Positions 1-6,918 of a DNA stretch of 8,357 bases are shown here, piece after piece. Numbering within the stretch: the first letter of the stretch is position 1; each line of letters begins with the position of its first letter. Both the position numbers and the translations under genes were made by a program. Source of the stretch: Spirochaetaceae bacterium (lineage in GTDB: Bacteria > Spirochaetota > Spirochaetia > Treponematales > Breznakiellaceae); contig JAITNO010000135.1 of NCBI GenBank assembly GCA_031290405.1, forward strand, positions 1 through 8,357. Direction: 5' to 3'. The notes below the pieces were generated by a model that ran no database searches, had not been told where the DNA came from, and saw nothing but the letters and a program-made list of their open reading frames with translations.

Positions 1-903
1 CTAATACTCGCCTTTTACGTGGATGCCGTTGAAGAGGAGTATTTCGGGGCGGTATTCAAAGTGCATGGTGTCGTAGAATGCCCACTTGCCGCCCCAAATG
101 AAGCCGTAATCTTCGAATATGCTTATGACGGCCTCCGGCGGCTGGTAGCGCTGCGCATAGGGAACGTCCCACCAGGCGGCTTTTTTTTGCGCGGTCCACA
201 GCCAGTAGGTCTCGCCGCGCCGGTTTTTGGGGAGTATGTCGATGGCTGTGCCGTAGGCGTGGTTGCTCCTCGTTTTGACGTCGGCGATGTTCCTCCAGTT
301 CCAGGCGGCGATGGAGCTGATCTGCTTGAGCCACGCGGCGACGGCGGGGCTCCGCTTCGCCTGGGCGTTTATCCGCTGCTCGACGAGTGAAATGGGCTCC
401 AACAACGCGTGGTGCACGAGCACCTCCTTCCCCAAAAACTTGATGGTCTTTACCTGCTCCCACGACTCCGCCCTGTTGTGGATGTTCCAGAGCGTGTCGA
501 AAAAGACGACGCTGCGGTTTGCGGCGCCGCCGTTTTGACGGTTCTTTACCGCCTGAGCGAGCCTGGAAGCCTCTTCGGGGGTGGGCTTCTTCCACGGGGG
601 AAGCTTCTCGGGATAATGATAAAATGGCTGTGCGGAATAGTCGTTTGCCTTCTGGAGCAGCCGTTCGGGGAGGAGCTTGCCGCCGGCATAGTAAAACCAC
701 TCGCCGCGCAAGAGCACCGCCCAGTCGTCCTCAAGGCGGATGGCCGGCCCGACGAGCCTGGGATAGGCGGCTGAAAGGGCCCGCATCAACAGCTCGGCCC
801 TGTCTTGAACGTCGCCGGATGCCGCCGGCGCGCTTTGCGGATGCAGCTGCGCGACGAGGCAGAGGGCGAGGCAGAGGGCGCCCGCCTGTCGCGCGCCCTT
901 CAT
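1..903 (-). CDS. exported M15-family zinc D,D-/L,D-carboxypeptidase-like peptidase
   Basis: A 300-residue protein, complete at both ends, that probably trims peptidoglycan peptides outside the cytoplasmic membrane. Residues 1-27 look like a Sec signal peptide: basic MKGAR, a hydrophobic core at 8-20, and a likely type I cleavage after A25-P-A27. The peptidase signature is C-terminal. SNHAYGTAID at 213-222 supplies zinc ligands H215 and D222, WGGKW is at 270-274, and DTMHFE at 278-283 supplies the probable catalytic acid D278 and third ligand H281. This arrangement is typical of VanY/M15C enzymes; residues 30-190 are less conserved and I assign them no function. The ATG overlaps the stop of the thioredoxin-reductase-like gene (ATGA), so translation is probably coupled. 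Family assignment is firm; the bond cleaved is inferred. A lipoprotein is unlikely because the residue before C15 is Leu. Confidence 0.87.
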   Translation of the reverse strand: MKGARQAGALCLALCLVAQLHPQSAPAASGDVQDRAELLMRALSAAYPRLVGPAIRLEDDWAVLLRGEWFYYAGGKLLPERLLQKANDYSAQPFYHYPEKLPPWKKPTPEEASRLAQAVKNRQNGGAANRSVVFFDTLWNIHNRAESWEQVKTIKFLGKEVLVHHALLEPISLVEQRINAQAKRSPAVAAWLKQISSIAAWNWRNIADVKTRSNHAYGTAIDILPKNRRGETYWLWTAQKKAAWWDVPYAQRYQPPEAVISIFEDYGFIWGGKWAFYDTMHFEYRPEILLFNGIHVKGEY

Positions 904-1838
904 TGCGCCCGCCCCCGTACGTATTCGCCGGCGCTGTGGGCTGCGACGGCGCCTTCGCCGCAGGCGATGACGACTTGCCGGAACGAGGTGGAGCGGACGT
1001 CGCCCGCAACGAAAAGCCCTTCGACGGAGCTTTCCATCCTCTGGTCGGTAACGACGAAGCCGGCCGCATCCAGCTTTACGCGGAGCTCCGCGCCGGCGCC
1101 TGACACGAGGGCCGCCGCCGGCACGAGTCCCGCAAGGACGAAGACTGCGTCGGCTGCCTCCTCGCTCCGCCCTTGCCCCTCTTCCAGAACGAGGGAGGCG
1201 ACCTTTTCGGCTCCCCGTATCTCCACGACCCGCGTGGAAAAGCGCGTCCGTATCCTCCCGTCGCTTAGGACGCGACGGACGAGGGCCTTCTGCGCCTTAA
1301 ACTCCACCCCCCTGACGAGTATCGTTACATCTTCGCTTAAACGCGCCAAGATGCGCGCTTCATCGCAGGCGGCGTCGCCGCCTCCCACTACAAATATCTT
1401 CTTATTCTTGAAGAACGGCCCATCGCAGCTGGCGCAGAAGGAAACCCCCCGCCCCATGAACGCCTCCTCGCCGGGAATCCCCAGCCTGCGCCTCCCCGCG
1501 CCGGTCGCCAGGACGATGGCCTGAGCCGCTATCCTATCGCCGCCCTCGAAGACGGCCTCGAAGAGTCCATCCCGCCTGCCTAAAGAGCGCACGGATTCAA
1601 ACAAAAACTCAACCCCAAAGTCCAACGCCTGGACGCGCATATCCTCGGCAAAGTCCGCCCCCGAACGCTCATGTCCGTAAGCGGGGTAGTTCTCCAGCGC
1701 ATCGATGGTCAACGCCTGCCCGCCAATCGCCGCCTGCTCAACGACGAGCGTCTTCAGTCCTGCTCGCGCGCCATACTGCCCTGCCGCCAGCCCCGCAGGT
1801 CCGCCCCCAATAATAAGCAACTCCACATTGTTCTGCAT
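900..1838 (-). CDS. trxB: thioredoxin reductase-like FAD/pyridine-nucleotide disulfide oxidoreductase
   Basis: A 312-residue flavoprotein of normal bacterial TrxB length, expected to pass electrons from a reduced nucleotide through FAD to a redox-active cysteine pair and on to thioredoxin. Visible motifs are the N-terminal FAD dinucleotide fold GGGPAG (11-16), GGQALTIDALENYP (39-52), the redox pair C135-A-S-C138-D, the second dinucleotide fold GGGDAA (152-157) and the FAD-contacting GLFVAGDV (274-281). The usual HRRxxxR motif that holds the NADPH 2'-phosphate reads VRGVEFK (175-181), so NADPH specificity is doubtful; NADH or another donor is possible. The start is fixed by the FAD motif only ten residues in; no convincing Shine-Dalgarno precedes it. 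A TATGCT box about 15 bases upstream could be a -10 element, but I see no matching -35. It overlaps the downstream peptidase gene by four bases. Confidence 0.88.
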   Translation of the reverse strand: MQNNVELLIIGGGPAGLAAGQYGARAGLKTLVVEQAAIGGQALTIDALENYPAYGHERSGADFAEDMRVQALDFGVEFLFESVRSLGRRDGLFEAVFEGGDRIAAQAIVLATGAGRRRLGIPGEEAFMGRGVSFCASCDGPFFKNKKIFVVGGGDAACDEARILARLSEDVTILVRGVEFKAQKALVRRVLSDGRIRTRFSTRVVEIRGAEKVASLVLEEGQGRSEEAADAVFVLAGLVPAAALVSGAGAELRVKLDAAGFVVTDQRMESSVEGLFVAGDVRSTSFRQVVIACGEGAVAAHSAGEYVRGRAQ

Positions 1839-1894
1839 GGCACGGAGTGTAGCATAAAAGGAGTAAGATGGAAAAGAGAGAAAAAGAGGAGAGG

Positions 1895-1914
1895 GGAGGG
1901 GGGCGGCGCCCTCC
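1895..1914 (-). terminator. weak terminator-like hairpin after tcdA
   Basis: At the tcdA stop codon the minus strand can pair GGAGGG with CCCTCC around an eight-base GC-rich loop. A long pyrimidine tract follows, with five consecutive T about ten bases past the stem. The T run is too far away for a classical intrinsic terminator, so partial termination or mere purine/pyrimidine asymmetry are both possible. Confidence 0.3.
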
Positions 1915-2696
1915 TAAAGGGGACGCTCCTCGCCGAGGGCGTCGTTTATGACGAGGCTTGCGAGGATCATGCCGGCGCTTGCCGTAACGGTTACGGCGCT
2001 GCCGTTGATGATTTTCTTGGCGGCGCACCATTCGTGCGCGCCGGCGGCGCTTTTGGGGGGGCAGAGGCAGTGGAGGCTGCCGCAGGCGGGGGCGATTTCG
2101 CCGCGCGGGGGGAGGCGTTCTTTGCTGTAGACGACGGTGAGGTCTCCGCAGTAGTTTCTCTTTCGCAGTCCCGCGCGGACAAGACGCGCCAGAGGACAGC
2201 CCGAGCTCTCCCAGATGCCGGCGCACCTGATCTGCGTGGGGTCGAGCTTTTGCGCCATTCCCATGCAAGAGAAGATCTTTTTGTTCAGGCCGGCGGCAAG
2301 CTCAATTAAATCGAGTTTGTGGGTGAGGGTGTCGATTGCGTCGACGATGTAGTCAGTCGTTTCCAGCGCAAACTCCGCCGCGGTTTCACGGGAAAAGACT
2401 TTATTGAAGACGGCGATGGTACAGTCGGGGTTTATCTCAAGCAGGCGGTCCCGCAGCGCGTCGGCTTTGAAGGCCCCGACGGTTTTTGTCGTAGCCTGCG
2501 CCTGCCGGTTGATATTGGTAACGCACACCGCATCGGAATCGACGAGGACGACCTCCCCCAGGCCTGAGCGCACGAGAGCCTCGGCGCACCAACTGCCCAC
2601 GCCCCCCAAGCCAAACACCATAGCCCTCGTCTTTGACAGCTTGTCCAGCCCCTCGTTGCCGACGATGAGCGCGAGCCGCTGAAACTGCGCGCGCAT
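1914..2696 (-). CDS. tcdA: tRNA threonylcarbamoyladenosine dehydratase (E1-like, TcdA/CsdL)
   Basis: A 260-residue member of the HesA/MoeB/ThiF (E1-like) fold. TcdA uses ATP to convert N6-threonylcarbamoyladenosine at position 37 of ANN-decoding tRNAs to its cyclic form. The adenylating core is visible: glycine-rich GLGGVGSW (29-36), acidic LVDSD (51-55) after the second strand, TNINRQ (60-65), K78 in FKAD, INPDC (88-92) and VDAIDT (118-123). The tail NGSAVTVTASAGM (231-243) is TcdA-like rather than MoeB- or ThiF-like, and no sulfur-carrier partner is nearby. A cysteine-rich stretch (C205, C210, C212, C224) replaces a variable loop and could bind metal; that is a guess. It begins 3 bases after the trpE stop with only a weak GGGAAG upstream, so co-transcription and coupled translation with trpE are likely. 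Confidence 0.87.
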   Translation of the reverse strand: MRAQFQRLALIVGNEGLDKLSKTRAMVFGLGGVGSWCAEALVRSGLGEVVLVDSDAVCVTNINRQAQATTKTVGAFKADALRDRLLEINPDCTIAVFNKVFSRETAAEFALETTDYIVDAIDTLTHKLDLIELAAGLNKKIFSCMGMAQKLDPTQIRCAGIWESSGCPLARLVRAGLRKRNYCGDLTVVYSKERLPPRGEIAPACGSLHCLCPPKSAAGAHEWCAAKKIINGSAVTVTASAGMILASLVINDALGEERPL

Positions 2697-2699
2697 TCG

Positions 2700-4178
2700 T
2701 TAACGTTCGCTTCCCGCTTGTTCAAGGGCGGCGAGCACAGCCTTCATCTTGTTGCGGCATTCTTCGTATTCATTTTCGCCTGAACTGTCGGCGACGATGC
2801 CCGCGCCGGAGCGGATGTAGACCCTGCCGTCTTTTTTATAGGCGATGCGGATGGAGATGCACGTGTCCATGTCGCCGGCCAGGCCGATGTAGCCGATGGC
2901 GCCGCCGTAGATGCCGCGTTTGCGGCCCTCAAGCTCGTTGATGATCTCTATGGCGCGGATCTTCGGCGCGCCGGAGAGGGTGCCCGCCGGCAGCACCGCG
3001 GAGATGGCGTCCACGGCGCTTCTGTCGGCGCGGAGGGCGCCGCGCACCGTCGAGCCGATGTGCATGACGTGGGAGAAGCGTTCGACCGAAAGGTATTTTT
3101 CGACGACGACGCTGCCGAACTCGCATACCTTCCCGATGTCGTTGCGCCCCAGGTCGACGAGCATATTGTGTTCGGCCAGCTCCTTGGGGTCGGTGAGCAG
3201 GTCCCTTTCGAGGGCGGCGTCCTCTTCGGGCGTCGCGCCGCGCTTCCGCGTTCCCGCCAGCGGAAAGGTAAAGACGCCGCCCCCCTGCACGCGCACGAGC
3301 GTCTCGGGGGAGGCCCCGGCAATCTCGATGTCGTCGCTGGAAAAGTAAAACATATAGGGGGAAGGGTTGCTCCGCCTGAGTATGCGGTAAATCTCGAAGA
3401 TGCTGCCCTCGACGCGGGCCTCCAGACGGTTGGCCAACACAACCTGAAAGACGTCGCCCTCGTAGATGTACCGCTTGGCCCTTTCGACCATTGCCGCATA
3501 ACGCCTCCCGTCGAAGAGCTCATGCAAGGGGGCGGCAAGGCGCAAAGGCGGAATGAACGCCTCGTCTCCGGAGTCGACGACGCGCCCCAGGCGGTCGATG
3601 TCGGTGAGGGCGCGCTTGTAATTCTCTTCCAGAGCGTCGGTTTTGATGTTGACGAAGATGTAGAGGCAGGACTTGAGGTTGTCCCACGCGATAAGCTTGT
3701 CGAAGAGCATCAGGTCGCAGTCTTTGAAGTGCCCGTCGTCCTCGCCGTCGAGTGTAAGGCTGGGCACGCTGTAGGTAACGAACTCGAAAGAGAAGTAGCC
3801 GACCAGCCCGCCGGTAAAGGCCGGAAGGTCTTCGCCGGGGAACAGGGCGGCGGCGGGGGCGCTCCGGTTCTCTCTGAGTATCCTTTGGAGGTACTGCGCG
3901 GGGTCTGCGCCGGGGATTTCAATGTCCATGCCGCTTTTAATCTTGACGACGCCGCCCTGGCAGCTGAACTCAAGCTTAGGCTCGAGGCCGAGGAAGGTCC
4001 AGCGCCCCCAGCGTTCCTTGTCTTCCAGGCTTTCGAGGATGAAGCAATGGCGGCTGATGTTTTTAAGACGCTTAAAAACGTCTATCGGCGACCCCTGTGG
4101 AAGAGGGCGGCGCTCCCAGACGGGAAGCACGGCGCATTCTTTCGAGAATGCTCGTAGGTTTTCCAACGTTTTGTTCAT
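2700..4178 (-). CDS. trpE: anthranilate synthase component I
   Basis: A 492-residue chorismate-binding enzyme of normal TrpE length. With the glutaminase TrpG it makes anthranilate from chorismate, the first committed step to tryptophan in the cytoplasm. The N-terminal regulatory domain carries ILES (47-50), the counterpart of the LLES motif involved in tryptophan feedback, and GRWTFLG (58-64). The catalytic domain has NPSPYM (271-276), PLAGTRKRG (306-314), EHNMLVDLGRND (336-347) with the conserved histidine H337, GTLSGAPK (399-406), GDMDTCISIR (435-444) and GAGIVADS (458-465). PLAGT instead of PIKGT argues against aminodeoxychorismate synthase PabB. No trpG or other trp gene lies beside it, so the partner must be encoded elsewhere. 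The ATG lacks a strong Shine-Dalgarno, and its leader contains a GC-rich hairpin. Confidence 0.93.
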   Translation of the reverse strand: MNKTLENLRAFSKECAVLPVWERRPLPQGSPIDVFKRLKNISRHCFILESLEDKERWGRWTFLGLEPKLEFSCQGGVVKIKSGMDIEIPGADPAQYLQRILRENRSAPAAALFPGEDLPAFTGGLVGYFSFEFVTYSVPSLTLDGEDDGHFKDCDLMLFDKLIAWDNLKSCLYIFVNIKTDALEENYKRALTDIDRLGRVVDSGDEAFIPPLRLAAPLHELFDGRRYAAMVERAKRYIYEGDVFQVVLANRLEARVEGSIFEIYRILRRSNPSPYMFYFSSDDIEIAGASPETLVRVQGGGVFTFPLAGTRKRGATPEEDAALERDLLTDPKELAEHNMLVDLGRNDIGKVCEFGSVVVEKYLSVERFSHVMHIGSTVRGALRADRSAVDAISAVLPAGTLSGAPKIRAIEIINELEGRKRGIYGGAIGYIGLAGDMDTCISIRIAYKKDGRVYIRSGAGIVADSSGENEYEECRNKMKAVLAALEQAGSER

Positions 4179-4197
4179 TTTGATTGCTCAAAGGGAT

Positions 4198-4217
4198 GCC
4201 GCGCGGACCCGCGCGGC
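4198..4217 (-). promoter_or_regulatory. perfect GC hairpin in the trpE leader / antiporter 3' end
   Basis: GCCGCGCG (4198-4205) and CGCGCGGC (4210-4217) are perfect 8-base inverted repeats around a four-base loop, lying in the 66-base gap between the antiporter stop and trpE. On the transcribed minus strand the stem is followed by ATCCCTTTGAG, with no U tract, so it is not a typical intrinsic terminator. It sits about 20 bases before the trpE ATG and could stabilise the antiporter 3' end or restrict trpE read-through. No tryptophan codons occur in the gap, so classical trp attenuation is not supported. Confidence 0.45.
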
Positions 4218-4244
4218 TGCAACAAACTCCGTTATTGCGCCCTC

Positions 4245-5849
4245 TTACACCCTCTTCGCCTTAAATATCTTCGGGAACACCAAGAGCAGCGCCACGAGGA
4301 TCGCCAGCGTCACCGGCAGGCCCACCAGCGCCGCAGGGCCCGTCGTCAGCAGGGCCGCGCCGCTTCCCGTCGTGTCGCCGCCCACCATCGCCTGCGTGAC
4401 GAAGCCCGTCACCAGATAACCGACGAAGCAGGCGCCGGCGACGGTAAGCGCGTAGGGCATCTGCGTCGCCACATGGTCGATGTGGTTGCAACCCGCCCCC
4501 GTCGAAGCCAGAATCGTCGTGTCCGAAATCGGCGAACAGTGGTCGCCGAAGACCGCGCCGCCCATCACCGCCGCAAGCGTCGGAATCGAAAGGTGCGGCG
4601 CCACCTGGTAGCACACCGTAATCGTAATCGGAATCAGGATGCCGAAGGTGCCCCACGCCGTCCCCGTCGAGAACGCAATCCCGCAGGCCGCGGCAAACAT
4701 AATCGCCGGAATAATCGCCACCGGCATATTCGAGTCGCCCACCAAGCCGGCAATGTAGTCGCCCGTGCTCAACATCCCCTTGCAGACCGATGCAATCGTC
4801 CAAGCCAACGTCAGAATGATGATAGCCGGCACCATCGCCTTGACCCCCGCCGTGATGCTCGCAAAGAAGTCCTTGAACGAGATGAGCTTGCGCGGCACAT
4901 AGAAGAAGAACGCGACGATCAGCGTAATCAAACCGCCCAGCGAAAGAGAGAGGTTCGCGTCCGTGTCGCCGAACGCCTCGACGGCCGACTTGCCCGAGCC
5001 GTCCCAGAGCCCGCCGTAGAAGAGCATCGCCCCAATGCACACCGCCACCAGAATCAGCACCGGAGCAACGAGGTCGAGCACGCGCCCCTTGTCCGAGACG
5101 CTCAGCTTGGCGATGTCGTCGTTTACCGCAATGTCGGCGTCCTTTAACGCAGAGCCCCGCTCCGCCCGCGCCTCCGCCCGCGCCATCGGGCCAAAGTCCG
5201 CCTTCTTCCGCCCGGCAATCCAGAAGATCATGAAGATCGTCAACAGCGCGTATAAGTTGAAGGGAATCGCCTGCACAAAGGCCTGCATCCCGCTAATCCC
5301 CGCCTCGGCGGGAAAATACCCCGCCGCCGACGCCGACCACGAAGATATGGGCGCAATCACGCAAATCGGCGCCGCCGTCGAGTCAATCAGGTAGGCCAGC
5401 TTCTCGCGGGAAATCCGGTGCCTGTCCGTTACCGGCTTCATCACCGTGCCCACGGTAAGGCAGTTAAAATAGTCGTCGATAAAGATGATGATGCCGAGGA
5501 ACGCCGTCGTCAGACTCGCGCTCCGCTTCGTCGCAAGCTTCTTTACCGCCCAATTCCCGTAAGCCCGCGCCCCGCCCGCCCGCGTAATAAGCGCCACCAG
5601 CGCGCCCAGCAGCGAGAGGAAGATGATCATCGACGCGTTGCCGCTTACATTGTTGATCACCACCTCAATCGTCGAAGAAAAGAATTGCCCAAAGGCAAAG
5701 TCCGCATGAAACCCATAGATCATAATCCCCGAAACGATGCCCAGCACCAGACTGAAAATCACTTCCTTCGTCACCAACGCCAGCGCGATGGCAAGCAGGG
5801 GCGGCACAATCGACCAGATCCCGACGTTAATAGCCAATAATTCTTCCAT
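4245..5849 (-). CDS. NhaC-family Na+/H+ antiporter
   Basis: A polytopic inner-membrane transporter of 534 residues from the preferred start, expected to exchange cytoplasmic Na+ for protons; some relatives carry organic substrates, so the substrate is inferred. At least ten hydrophobic segments run through the protein. Family hallmarks are FIDDYFNCLTVG (123-134) in the first half and the near-invariant GDHCSPISDTT (435-445) in the second, with a charged cytoplasmic-type loop at about 213-257. An in-frame ATG 16 codons earlier (5897) is disfavoured. The chosen ATG has AAAGGAG six bases upstream (5856-5862), the extra N-terminus MPCMEMYARVGGKE is hydrophilic and unlike the family, and the upstream ATG overlaps a promoter-like sequence. 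It ends 66 bases before trpE, with which it may be partly co-transcribed. Confidence 0.88.
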   Translation of the reverse strand: MEELLAINVGIWSIVPPLLAIALALVTKEVIFSLVLGIVSGIMIYGFHADFAFGQFFSSTIEVVINNVSGNASMIIFLSLLGALVALITRAGGARAYGNWAVKKLATKRSASLTTAFLGIIIFIDDYFNCLTVGTVMKPVTDRHRISREKLAYLIDSTAAPICVIAPISSWSASAAGYFPAEAGISGMQAFVQAIPFNLYALLTIFMIFWIAGRKKADFGPMARAEARAERGSALKDADIAVNDDIAKLSVSDKGRVLDLVAPVLILVAVCIGAMLFYGGLWDGSGKSAVEAFGDTDANLSLSLGGLITLIVAFFFYVPRKLISFKDFFASITAGVKAMVPAIIILTLAWTIASVCKGMLSTGDYIAGLVGDSNMPVAIIPAIMFAAACGIAFSTGTAWGTFGILIPITITVCYQVAPHLSIPTLAAVMGGAVFGDHCSPISDTTILASTGAGCNHIDHVATQMPYALTVAGACFVGYLVTGFVTQAMVGGDTTGSGAALLTTGPAALVGLPVTLAILVALLLVFPKIFKAKRV

Positions 5850-5855
5850 AAGTAG

Positions 5856-5862
5856 CTCCTTT
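5856..5862 (-). promoter_or_regulatory. Shine-Dalgarno site that fixes the antiporter start
   Basis: AAAGGAG on the minus strand, six bases before ATG at 5849. The in-frame upstream ATG (5897) has no comparable site, so this decides the start. Confidence 0.75.
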
Positions 5863-5868
5863 CCCCCC

Positions 5869-5897
5869 ACTCTAGCGTACATCTCCATGCAAGGCAA
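5869..5897 (-). promoter_or_regulatory. putative sigma70-like promoter of the antiporter gene
   Basis: TTGCCT (5897-5892) and TAGAGT (5874-5869) are separated by exactly 17 bases and each match the sigma70 consensus at four of six positions. Initiation would fall near 5862, giving a very short leader starting at about the Shine-Dalgarno. The short leader lowers confidence. Confidence 0.35.
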
Positions 5898-5909
5898 GGG
5901 GCGCTCGTA

Positions 5910-5925
5910 AGGGGGGCGCCCCCCT
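5910..5925. repeat. 16-base perfect GC palindrome upstream of the antiporter promoter
   Basis: AGGGGGGCGCCCCCCT is a perfect palindrome 12 bases upstream of the putative -35 box, in a C/G-homopolymer-rich stretch reaching about 5950. It has no T tract, so a terminator role is unlikely. An operator or a short dispersed GC repeat are possibilities. Confidence 0.5.
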
Positions 5926-5975
5926 GCGCCCCCGCAGCCGCGCCCCCCGGCCTCCCAGACCCACCCATAGCCTTT

Positions 5976-6187
5976 CTGTCCTATAGGACAGAGCCTTTCT
6001 GTCCTATAGGACAGAGACTGTCTGTCTTACTAGGACAGAGACTGTCTGTCCTATAGGACAGAGACTGTCTGTCTTACTAGGACAGAGACCGTCTGTCCTT
6101 CTAGGACAGAGATCATCTGTCCTAGTAGGACAGAGATCGTCTGTCTTACTAGGACAGAGATCGTCTGTCCTATAGGACAGAGACTGT
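5976..6187. repeat. array of nine tandem palindromes with constant 7-base spacers
   Basis: Nine cores begin at 5976, 5999, 6022, 6046, 6069, 6093, 6117, 6141 and 6165. Cores 1, 2, 4 and 9 are the perfect 16-base palindrome CTGTCCTATAGGACAG. Cores 3, 5 and 8 are CTGTCTTACTAGGACAG, core 6 is CTGTCCTTCTAGGACAG and core 7 is CTGTCCTAGTAGGACAG, all 17 bases. Every core is followed by exactly seven bases, AGAYYGT in most cases. A degenerate remnant (6188-6204) overlaps the stop codon of the upstream HU-like gene. Adjacent units can also pair across the spacer (GACAGA with TCTGTC), so the array can fold in two registers. It fills most of the 349-base gap between that gene and the antiporter. No T tracts follow the stems, so it is not an obvious terminator series. 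Confidence 0.95.
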
Positions 6188-6198
6188 CAGCCTAGCGG

Positions 6199-6918
6199 TC
6201 AGACATCGTTCTGAGCCGTCAAGTCCATATCGTAACTAATAGTGTGTGGGTAGTGGATCGGCCTATAGCCGGTATACCTGGTTGTCACCTGAATGCGATA
6301 GGTTCCGGGCGCAAGGTCTTCGGGCACGTTCAGTACCAGCAGACTCGGCCTATTGACGGCAAGCCGGCCAGCCGGCGCCGCAACCGTCGGCTCCAAGACG
6401 GACACAAACTCAACAGCGGCGTCATCACCCACAAGCTCCAGACCCCTGCCCTCAATGCGGATGTTCCGTCCGATGGTGATCGCGCCGTTGGACTGCCCCG
6501 TCGTTACGTCATGGACGCGTTCAATCGCCCATTTAAGGGCTTCAGCGCCATGTTTAAGCTCCACATTCGCGGCGGCCTTTTGGAGCGCAGCCGCCGCATA
6601 GGCATTAACACGAACATTCTTCGACGCCGGGCGCTCCCCCTTCTTATACCTGCCGCGAATGGACAACAGCAGCCGAAAGACCCCGCTGTGAAAGTTCTTC
6701 CCCTGCGACAGAAAGTAGCCGAACGCGTCCTCAAAAGCCGCCTCGATAGAGGCAAGCTCCGGTCTGCTCACGCCGGAGTTCGTGCGGCTCACATAGTCCA
6801 CCAGATCGTCGGACCCGAAGGACTCGCCGTTCACCACCTGAGCGCGATAGGTTTCCTCATCGGCCTGTCCGGTGGGGTCAAACGTAATCTGTTTCATGAC
6901 ATATTCAAGAGCCATCAT
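6199..6918 (-). CDS. HU-like DNA-binding domain plus Ig-like DUF4469 domain protein
   Basis: A 239-residue cytosolic-type protein with no signal peptide or membrane segment. Residues about 15-125 resemble the HU-like domain that accompanies DUF4469: YRAQVVNGESFGSDDLVDYV (24-43), RPELASIEAAFEDAFGYFL (52-70), and an FRLLLSIRGRY strand/arm (81-91) followed by a basic segment. Residues about 135-225 form a beta-rich region ending VPEDLAPGTYRIQVTTRY (198-215), matching the Ig-like DUF4469 part. Relatives are known mainly from Bacteroidota and some treponemes; their role is unknown, and DNA binding is inferred from the fold. Three ATGs lie near the start (6918, 6915, 6897). AAGGGGG at 6920-6926 best suits 6915, so the protein may begin one residue later. 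The stop codon touches the palindrome array, whose cores could be targets for this protein. Confidence 0.7.
   Translation of the reverse strand: MMALEYVMKQITFDPTGQADEETYRAQVVNGESFGSDDLVDYVSRTNSGVSRPELASIEAAFEDAFGYFLSQGKNFHSGVFRLLLSIRGRYKKGERPASKNVRVNAYAAAALQKAAANVELKHGAEALKWAIERVHDVTTGQSNGAITIGRNIRIEGRGLELVGDDAAVEFVSVLEPTVAAPAGRLAVNRPSLLVLNVPEDLAPGTYRIQVTTRYTGYRPIHYPHTISYDMDLTAQNDV

Noticed and set aside
1914..2696. MoeB or ThiF adenylyltransferase
   Set aside because: The C-terminal GSAVTVTASAGM region matches TcdA, the length fits TcdA, and no MoaD/ThiS-like gene is nearby.
3060..4157. Long plus-strand open frame antisense to trpE (and similar ones opposite the other genes)
   Set aside because: They are GC-driven shadow frames opposite strongly conserved enzymes, with no recognisable domains or start signals.
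2700..4178. Aminodeoxychorismate synthase PabB
   Set aside because: The key motif reads PLAGT rather than PIKGT, and the NPSPYM and ILES motifs are those of TrpE.
4179..4225. trp leader peptide (TTG start, reading LQPRGSARHPFEQSK, overlapping the trpE ATG)
   Set aside because: It contains no tryptophan codon and only a weak GGAG, and the hairpin lacks the alternative structures and U tract of an attenuator.
5850..5897. Upstream antiporter start at 5897 (MPCMEMYARV...)
   Set aside because: It lacks a Shine-Dalgarno, adds a hydrophilic extension unlike the family and overlaps a promoter-like sequence; ATG at 5849 has AAAGGAG at six bases.
5976..6187. CRISPR array
   Set aside because: The would-be spacers are only seven bases and nearly identical, the repeats are fully palindromic, and no cas gene is present.
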